Shown here: one piece after another, positions 58,709 to 64,000 of the stretch
Layout of the letters: every line of letters starts with the position of its first letter
Numbering within the stretch: the stretch's first letter is position 1
From: Actinokineospora sp. NBRC 105648
GTDB lineage: Bacteria > Actinomycetota > Actinomycetes > Mycobacteriales > Pseudonocardiaceae
Direction of reading: 5' to 3'
NCBI RefSeq assembly: GCF_030269645.1
Contig: NZ_BSTR01000007.1
Span: 147,061 to 211,060, forward strand
Length of the DNA: 64,000 nucleotides
Notes under the pieces: model-generated
What the model saw: the letters and a program-made list of their open reading frames with translations, nothing else
Database searches by the model: none
What the model was told of the DNA's origin: nothing
Program-made: the position numbers and the translations under genes

Positions 58709-59405
58709 ATCGCCTCCCACTTGGCCCTCGAGCATCCGCTTGTTGCTGAAGATGACTCTAGGGGATCAAGGCCGCGCCGCCTGCGCGGCGCGGCGCTGTT
58801 GTGCCTGGCGGGTGTGCGTATGGCCCGGGTCCATCGCGCCAAGGCGCGGGCTGCCGCTTCGCTTCGCCCGCGCTGGCGCGCGGCACGGGTCCGGCGCCCC
58901 TCGGGACGCGCCACGCCGCGCAGGCGGCACGGCAACAGCCTTAAGAAGCCAGCCAAGCGGACCATCACCGGATTGAGGGGCTTGGCGGGCTCGTCACCGC
59001 GCGGACTGGTGGACGACGTCAAGCTCAGACTGTCGCAGGCTGACGGGCCGACGGTTTCGAGCCGGGCGCGCCGCTAGCAAGTACCTGGACTGACGGTGAG
59101 TGGTACCAGGGGCGCCCGCCCCTGGACCCCGGGAGCCCGCAGTACGATCCGCGCACACGACCGCTGGTGCTCATGTATGCCGCGCGGATCGCACTACGGG
59201 AGCGTTGCGACGGGCAGCGGGTGCGTGGCGCCGACCAGGCACAACGGCTGAAAGAGCATGATCATCCCCCGCACTAACCCCGCGAAAAGGTCGACAAACG
59301 ACCATCATCGACGCTTGAGATCGACGGACCTCCGCCGCCGTTCAGACAGGTGAGAGCAGCTAGCAACAGTCCACGGCAGGCATCACAAAGGACAGAGCGG
59401 CGAAC
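58709..59405. other. Non-coding right end of the AICE with strong hairpins
   Basis: No convincing gene. It holds a perfect 10-bp hairpin (58772-58781 with 58786-58795), a 9-bp palindrome at 59106-59125, and a long inverted repeat CGATCCGCGC at 59145-59154 with its complement at 59182-59191. A 25-bp sequence at 59260-59284 matches 45917-45941 near attL in 22 positions. G+C returns to host level here. Candidate for the replication origin, transfer locus or integrase arm sites. Confidence 0.5.
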
Positions 59406-59468
59406 CGTAGGTTCTGGGTTCGAGCCCCAGGCGGCCCACAAAGCCCCAGGTCAGCGACCTGGGGCTTC
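59406..59468 (+). repeat. attR, 63-bp direct repeat
   Basis: Identical to 45844-45906: the tRNA-Lys 3' half and the terminator stem without any 5' tRNA half. This is the original chromosomal 3' end displaced by integration. Confidence 0.95.
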
Positions 59469-59533
59469 GTCATGCGGGTGATCATCCACGGTCCGGGAGA
59501 CGGTTTACGGACGGTTTTCGGCTGGACTCGTTC

Positions 59534-60139
59534 CTACGAGCGCGCCCCGTCCCACTGGCCGTGGTGGAAGACGTCGGTTGCGGGGCGGCGGCGTTGGGCG
59601 ACGCGGTCTGGTTGGGGTGGGAGGTCCGGGGCTCGGTAGCCCACGGTGATCGCGCCGATGGGGGCGTATTCCGCGGGCACAGCGAACTCCGCGTGGAAGC
59701 CGGCGAGGTTTTCCGGGGCGATGCCGAAGAAACACGCCCCCAAGCCCTCGTCCACGGCTGTCAGGAGCATCATCAGGGCGGCCATTCCGGTGTCGATGTA
59801 CCAGTACGGCGCGGGCCAGCGCGCCTCCGCGCGGTCTTCCCAGCCCTTGTCCGGTTCGGCGTAGCGGTCGAGGTAGGCCTGCTTGTGCGCCAACGGGACC
59901 ACGACCAGTGGCGCGTCCTGCATCGCCGGTGTCTGCTCGACCCGGGTGGGGATGAGGGGCCAGAACCGGGCCCGGTCGGCGGGCTCGGTGAGCACCAGGA
60001 ACGCCCAGCCCTGCGAGAACCCCGCCGACGGCGCGCGCAGTGCGCTGGCCAGGACCCGGTCGATGACCTCCTGGGTGAGCGGCTGGTCGGTGTAGTGGCG
60101 CACCATCCGGCGCCTGCGGATCACCTCGGCGAACTCCAT
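59534..60139 (-). CDS. Nitroreductase-family flavoprotein
   Basis: A 201-residue FMN protein: RRRRMVRHYTDQPLTQEVID and ALRAPSAGFSQGW bind the flavin phosphate, and the late MLLTAVDEGLGACFFGI segment is typical. It reduces nitro or enone compounds with NAD(P)H, physiological substrate unknown. ATG at 60139 has TACCGT exactly 6 nt upstream on the minus strand, so the transcript is probably leaderless. Confidence 0.9.
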   Translation of the reverse strand: MEFAEVIRRRRMVRHYTDQPLTQEVIDRVLASALRAPSAGFSQGWAFLVLTEPADRARFWPLIPTRVEQTPAMQDAPLVVVPLAHKQAYLDRYAEPDKGWEDRAEARWPAPYWYIDTGMAALMMLLTAVDEGLGACFFGIAPENLAGFHAEFAVPAEYAPIGAITVGYRAPDLPPQPDRVAQRRRPATDVFHHGQWDGARS

Positions 60140-60145
60140 GGTTCG

Positions 60146-60151
60146 ACGGTA
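60146..60151 (-). promoter_or_regulatory. Predicted -10 of the nitroreductase gene
   Basis: TACCGT on the minus strand, 6 nt before the ATG at 60139. Confidence 0.55.
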
Positions 60152-60326
60152 CCGGGCGGCGACCAGGGCCGACAACCCATCGATGTCCACTGTGGACAGA
60201 AAGCCCCTGGCAGGAAGTGTCCGCAGAATGGCAGCAAAGTTCCGCACGCCGACGGCGCCGCCGTGCAACCCTGCCCGGGGGCCCGGTGTTCTCCACACCG
60301 GATCCACTGTGGAGGGGGAGAAGTCG

Positions 60327-61226
60327 ATGGGGCGGAATCGCAAGGCGCTGGCCGCTGTCGTGGTCACGGTCGTGTTGTGGGCGTCGGCGTTCGTGGTCAT
60401 CCGGCACGCCACGCCGCACTTCGCGCCGGGGGCGTTGGCGTTGGGGCGGTTGCTCTCCGGGGCCATCGCGTTGCTGCTCGTCCTCGGTCTGCGCCGCGAG
60501 GGCCTCCCGTCCCGGCGGGCTTGGCCGGGGATCGCGTTGTCCGGGGTGCTGTGGTTCGGCTTCTACATGGTCGCCCTCAACTGGGGCGAGCGCCAGGTCG
60601 ACGCGGGCACCGCCGCCCTGGTGGTCAACATCGGTCCGCTGCTGATCGGCCTGCTCGGCGGTTGGCTGCTCAAGGAGGGCTTCCCGCCCCGGCTGATGGT
60701 CGGGATGGCCGTGTCGTTCGCGGGTGCCGTCGTGGTGGGCATCGCGAGCGGTGGCGACGGCAAGACCAGCCTCCTCGGTGTCGGCATCTGCCTGGTCGCC
60801 GCGATCAGCTACGCCTGCGGCGTGGTGCTGCAGAAACCCGCCCTGCGGCACGCCTCGGCGCTGCAGGTCACCACGTTCGGCTGCACCATCGGGGCCATCG
60901 CCTGCCTGCCGTTCTCCGGCCAGCTGGTCGACGACCTGCAGACCGCCCCGCTCAGCGCCACCCTCGGCATGGTCTACCTGGGCCTGTTCCCCACCGCGCT
61001 GGCGTTCTACACGTGGGCCTACGCCCTCTCCCGCACCACGGCGGGCAAGCTCGGCGCCAGCACCTACGCCGTCCCGGCCCTGGTCGTCCTGCTGTCCTGG
61101 ATCTTCCTCGACGAGGTGCCCAGCGCCCTTGCCCTGCTCGGCGGCGCGATCTGCCTCACCGGTGTCGCCGTGTCGCGCAGCCGCAAGCGGGAGCGCGAGC
61201 TCGCGCGTTCACAGGGCGCGCGATGA
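60327..61226 (+). CDS. EamA/DMT-family transporter
   Basis: A 299-residue protein with ten hydrophobic segments in two EamA repeats (VVVTVVLWASAFVVIRH at the start; LGLFPTALAFYTWAYAL in the second). Members export amino acids or metabolites. GGAGGGGGAG precedes the ATG. It diverges from the nitroreductase; substrate unknown. Confidence 0.9.
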   Translation: MGRNRKALAAVVVTVVLWASAFVVIRHATPHFAPGALALGRLLSGAIALLLVLGLRREGLPSRRAWPGIALSGVLWFGFYMVALNWGERQVDAGTAALVVNIGPLLIGLLGGWLLKEGFPPRLMVGMAVSFAGAVVVGIASGGDGKTSLLGVGICLVAAISYACGVVLQKPALRHASALQVTTFGCTIGAIACLPFSGQLVDDLQTAPLSATLGMVYLGLFPTALAFYTWAYALSRTTAGKLGASTYAVPALVVLLSWIFLDEVPSALALLGGAICLTGVAVSRSRKRERELARSQGAR

Positions 61227-61275
61227 CGGTGTGGTGATCTAGCTTGGGGCCTGACGCACCCCAGGGAGGAACCCC

Positions 61276-62115
61276 ATGCACCTCGACGCGGCCGACCAGG
61301 CCCAGCGGGCGCGCGCGTTCGCCGAGCTCCACCAGGGCCCGAGCGCCTTCGTGATCGCCAACCCGTGGGACGCGGGCACCGCCCGGGTGCTCACCGGCCT
61401 CGGCTTCCGCGCCCTGGCCACCACCAGCGGCGGACTGGCCTTCAGCCTCGGCCGCCCGGACGGGGCCAACCTGGTCACCCGGGACGACACGCTGGCCAAC
61501 GCGCGCGCCATCGTCGCGGCCACCCACCTGCCGGTGGCCGCCGACCTGGAGAACGGCTTCGGCGACCGGCCGGAGGACGTCGCCGAGACCATCCGGCTGG
61601 CCGCCGAGGCGGGCCTGGTCGGCGGGTCGATCGAGGACGCCACCGGCAGGCCGGACGACCCGGTCTACGACCTGGACCTCGCTGTCGAGCGGGTCGCCGC
61701 CGCGGTCGAGGCGGCGCGGGCGATGCCGTTCCCCTTCACCCTCACCGCGAGGGCCGAGAACTTCCTGCACGGCAGGCCCGACCTCGACGACACCCTGCGC
61801 AGGCTGCGCGCCTACGAGCAGGCAGGCGCCGACGTGCTCTACGCCCCCGGCCTGCCCGACGTCGAGACGATCCGCGCGGTGTGCGCGGCGGTGGACAAAC
61901 CGGTCAACGTGCTGGCCACCGGCGCCGCCGCCAAGTGCTCGGTGACCAAGCTGGGCGAGCTCGGTGCCCGCCGGGTCAGCCTCGGCTCCGCCCTGCCGCG
62001 CGCCGCGCTGACCGCCGCCGTGCTCGCCGCCCAGGAGATCGCCGAGTCCGGCACCTTCACCCTGACCACCGGCGCGCTGACCACCGCCCAGGTCCACGGG
62101 CTGATGGCACCGTAG
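61276..62115 (+). CDS. Isocitrate lyase/PEP mutase-family protein
   Basis: A 279-residue TIM-barrel enzyme: ANPWDAGTARVL, ATTSGGLAFSLG, VAADLENGFGD (metal acidic residues), GSIEDATGR and TARAENF match the PEP mutase/oxaloacetate-hydrolase-like subgroup. It lacks the isocitrate-lyase KKCGH motif, so it is not a glyoxylate-cycle enzyme; a C-C or P-C bond reaction on a 2-methylisocitrate- or oxaloacetate-like substrate is likely. GGGAGGA precedes the ATG. The P450 gene begins 5 nt after its stop. Confidence 0.88.
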   Translation: MHLDAADQAQRARAFAELHQGPSAFVIANPWDAGTARVLTGLGFRALATTSGGLAFSLGRPDGANLVTRDDTLANARAIVAATHLPVAADLENGFGDRPEDVAETIRLAAEAGLVGGSIEDATGRPDDPVYDLDLAVERVAAAVEAARAMPFPFTLTARAENFLHGRPDLDDTLRRLRAYEQAGADVLYAPGLPDVETIRAVCAAVDKPVNVLATGAAAKCSVTKLGELGARRVSLGSALPRAALTAAVLAAQEIAESGTFTLTTGALTTAQVHGLMAP

Positions 62116-62120
62116 CGGCC

Positions 62121-63188
62121 GTGCGCGCTGACGAGCCCGACCCGTACCCGGCCTACGCGCGCCTGGTCGCCGAGCGACCGTTCGGCCTCGACGACACCGG
62201 CTTGTGGATCGCGGCAAGTGCCGCGGCCGTCGAGGCCGTCCTCACCGCCCCCGCAGGTCGGGTGCGCCCAGCAGCCGAGCCGGTGCCCCGCGGCATCGTC
62301 GGGACGCCCGCCGGTGCGGTCTTCGGCGGTTTGGCGCGGATGACCGACGGCGCGCCGCAAGCCCGGCTGAAGTCGGCCCTGCTCAAGGCCCTGGGAACGG
62401 TGGACGCCGCCCGGGTCGAAGCCCTCGCGCACACCGCGGCCCATGCGGCGCGCACCGCCGATGAGCTGCAGTTCGACGTCCCGGCCCGGGTCGTGGCCAC
62501 GCTCCTCGGGCTCGACGCGGGCCAGTCCGCCGAGGCCGCAGCCCTGATCGGCGACTTCGTCCGCTGCATCCCCGCCACCGCGACGACCCAGGACAACACC
62601 GCCGCGGCCGCGGCGGCCGAGAAGCTGCTCGGCCTACTGGGCCCGCACCTGCGCGACGACAGCGACAGCCTGCTCGGAGCGCTGGTCCGGGCCGCGGGCG
62701 CGGCGGAGTCCCCGCTGCTGCCCGCCAACGCCGTCGGCCTGCTGTCGCAAACGTTTGACGCCACCGCGGGCCTGATCGGCAACACCCTGCTGGCCCTGGC
62801 CCGCGAGCCCGAGCCGGACGACCTGACCGCGTTCGTCACCGAGGTCGCCCGGCACGACGCGCCGATCCAGAACACCCGCCGGTTCACCGCCGAGGACACC
62901 GACGTCTTGGGCCACCACCTGCCCGCGGGCTCGGCCGTCCTGGTCCTGCTCGCCGCGGCCAACCGCGATCCGGCGGCGAACCCCGACCCGCACGTGTTCC
63001 GCCCCGGCCGCGAGCGGACCAAGATCTACACCTTCGGCCTGGGGGCGCACCGCTGTCCTGGACAGGTGCTCGCGACCGCCATCGCCGTCGGCGTCGTGCG
63101 CGCTGTCCGCGAGCGCGGGGCCACCGCCGTGCTGGAGACTTACCGTCCGTCCGCGAACGCCCGAATCCCGGTCTTGCGCACCGGGTGA
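62121..63188 (+). CDS. Short cytochrome P450
   Basis: A 355-residue protein, about 45 shorter than usual bacterial P450s. The heme-ligand loop is intact (FGLGAHRCPGQ), and ExxR is EVAR within VTEVARHDAPIQ. The I-helix reads SQTFDATAGLIGN instead of the usual AGxET/DT, so the proton-delivery acid-alcohol pair is absent or shifted. The N-terminus lacks the first helices. It may be a peroxygenase-like or non-oxidative P450. GTG at 62121 lies 5 nt after the upstream stop, so both genes form an operon. Confidence 0.82.
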   Translation: MRADEPDPYPAYARLVAERPFGLDDTGLWIAASAAAVEAVLTAPAGRVRPAAEPVPRGIVGTPAGAVFGGLARMTDGAPQARLKSALLKALGTVDAARVEALAHTAAHAARTADELQFDVPARVVATLLGLDAGQSAEAAALIGDFVRCIPATATTQDNTAAAAAAEKLLGLLGPHLRDDSDSLLGALVRAAGAAESPLLPANAVGLLSQTFDATAGLIGNTLLALAREPEPDDLTAFVTEVARHDAPIQNTRRFTAEDTDVLGHHLPAGSAVLVLLAAANRDPAANPDPHVFRPGRERTKIYTFGLGAHRCPGQVLATAIAVGVVRAVRERGATAVLETYRPSANARIPVLRTG

Positions 63189-63202
63189 GAGGACCGAGCC
63201 CC

Positions 63203-64000
63203 ATGACTGTCCTGTGGATGCGGCACGAGGTGCGCACCACCGAGCGCCGCGCGCCGATCGTGCCCGGGGACGCGAAGACCCTGGTCGAGGCGGGTGTCCC
63301 GGTCACCGTGGAGGACTCGCCGCAGCGGGTGTTCCCGATCGGGGACTACGCTGCGGCGGGCTGTGCCGTCGTCGCGGCCGGGAGCTGGGTCGACGCGGCG
63401 GACGACGTGATCGTGGTCGGCCTCAAGGAGCTGCCCGACGAGCCCGCCCGGCTGCGCCACCGGCATATCTACTTCGGACACGCCTACAAGGGCCAGGACG
63501 GCGCGGGCGAGCTGCTCCAGCGCTTCACCGACGGCGGCGGCGCCCTGCTGGACCTGGAGTACCTCACCGAGGCCACCGGCCGCAGGCTGGCCGCGTTCGG
63601 CTACTGGGCGGGCTACGTCGGCGCCGCGTTGGCCGTCCTACAGCTGCGCGGCACCCTGCGCACGCCGTTGCGCCCGCAGACCCGCGCGGAGCTCGACGCC
63701 GCCATCGCGGGCCATGGCGACGACACGAAGGCCCTGGTCACCGGCGCTCTCGGGCGCAGCGGCCGGGGTGCCCGCGACGCCCTCGCGGTGGCGGGCATCG
63801 AGCCGACCGCCTGGGACCTGGCCGAGACCCGGGTGTTGGACAAGGCCGCGCTCATCGCGCACGACATCCTGGTCAACGGCGTGCTGACGGTCGAGCCGGT
63901 GCCGCCGTTCCTCACCGACGCCGACCTCGACGACCCGGCCAGGCGGCTGCGGGTGATCTCCGACGTCACCTGCGACGTCACCTCCGACTGCAACGTCCTG
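63203..64000 (+). CDS. Saccharopine dehydrogenase (NAD+, lysine-forming)-like, 5' part
   Basis: The first 266 residues are visible; the gene runs off the window. MTVLWMRHEVRTTERRAPIVPGDA and YFGHAYKGQ, then TGALGRSGRGARDAL (NAD loop) and the active-site region ISDVTCDVTSD match yeast Lys1-type saccharopine dehydrogenases of the alanine-dehydrogenase superfamily. In bacteria without the aminoadipate pathway these may act in lysine catabolism or secondary metabolism. It follows the P450 gene by 14 nt. Confidence 0.88.
   Translation, partial: MTVLWMRHEVRTTERRAPIVPGDAKTLVEAGVPVTVEDSPQRVFPIGDYAAAGCAVVAAGSWVDAADDVIVVGLKELPDEPARLRHRHIYFGHAYKGQDGAGELLQRFTDGGGALLDLEYLTEATGRRLAAFGYWAGYVGAALAVLQLRGTLRTPLRPQTRAELDAAIAGHGDDTKALVTGALGRSGRGARDALAVAGIEPTAWDLAETRVLDKAALIAHDILVNGVLTVEPVPPFLTDADLDDPARRLRVISDVTCDVTSDCNVL

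Larger units (their letters stand above)
45844..59468. mobile_element. Actinomycete integrative and conjugative element (pSAM2/AICE type)
   Basis: A 13.6-kb element bounded by perfect 63-bp direct repeats in tRNA-Lys. It carries the full AICE set in pSAM2-like order: tyrosine integrase, excisionase, RepSA-like initiator, FtsK/TraB-like DNA translocase, Pra-type activator, regulators and a Pif-like Nudix protein. Cargo next to both ends has lower G+C than the host. The AICE core genes are host-like in composition. It should excise as a circle, replicate by rolling circle and transfer as double-stranded DNA; mobility now is uncertain because the integrase has an unusual active-site residue. Confidence 0.93.

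Noticed and set aside
58721-59077. A 118-codon plus-strand frame at the AICE right end
   Set aside because: Extremely Arg/Ala-rich, includes a strong hairpin, and has no start signal.
59405-59468. A second tRNA-Lys gene
   Set aside because: Only the 3' half is present; there is no D-arm or anticodon. It is the attR copy.

Overview
The window is high-GC actinobacterial chromosome (visibly about 70% G+C in most genes, GTG/TTG starts common, tRNAs without an encoded CCA). The gene content (PknG-GlnH-GlnX operon, WXG/ESX-type small proteins, DUF5134, pSAM2-like integrative element, CsoR-type copper control) suggests a member of the Pseudonocardiaceae, Actinokineospora- or Saccharothrix-like. That placement is inference; there is no rRNA or other phylogenetic marker here.

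Layout: (1) 1-9647, minus strand: a surface-polysaccharide locus. A polyprenyl-phosphate sugar phosphotransferase is followed by a translationally coupled run of sugar-nucleotide genes: Gfo/Idh/MocA dehydrogenase, epimerase, two DegT-type aminotransferases, a fused GT2+GT4 glycosyltransferase, an asparagine-synthase-like amidotransferase and a NeuD-type acyltransferase. (2) 10600-11210: a tRNA-Glu/Asp/Phe operon with promoter and terminator. (3) 12137-14986: a copper-efflux operon csoR-copZ-copA with a palindromic operator over the -10. (4) 15100-18612: a structured RNA candidate, a small regulator-like protein, a cold-shock protein, an L,D-transpeptidase lipoprotein and an AraC regulator. (5) 18690-22331, minus: an orphan type VII (WXG/PPE-like) substrate operon. 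(6) 22519-26915, plus: MFS transporter, thioesterase, metallophosphoesterase, then a toxin-immunity pair, a DddA/SCP1.201-like deaminase with an Imm1-type immunity protein. (7) 26920-33083, minus: pknG-glnH-glnX, PknG carrying an exceptionally long disordered N-terminus. (8) 33275-45741: small membrane and secreted proteins, MFS, a two-component system, a decayed segment, an Lrp regulator divergent from a giant indolepyruvate:ferredoxin oxidoreductase, a degenerate cyclase-like protein beside a Crp/Fnr regulator, and exonuclease III.

(9) 45844-59468: a 13.6-kb actinomycete integrative and conjugative element (AICE) in the 3' end of tRNA-Lys(TTT), bounded by perfect 63-bp direct repeats. It has int, xis, a RepSA-like initiator, an FtsK/TraB-like translocase, pra, an XRE/DUF5919 regulator, a Pif-like Nudix protein and a second XRE regulator. 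Its cargo has clearly lower G+C: an unknown gene next to attL, and a two-gene DUF262 + HEPN cassette next to attR that looks like a defence module. A truncated second integrase 3' end lies against attL, so the left end is recombinant. (10) 59534-64000: nitroreductase, EamA exporter, PEP-mutase/isocitrate-lyase-family enzyme, an unusually short cytochrome P450, and the start of a saccharopine-dehydrogenase-like gene that runs off the window.

Across the window at least ten genes share the arrangement TANNNT - 6 or 7 nt - start codon, the signature of leaderless transcripts; this was used to choose several starts. The most promising systems are the DUF262-HEPN cassette, the deaminase/Imm1 pair and the unknown cargo gene beside attL.
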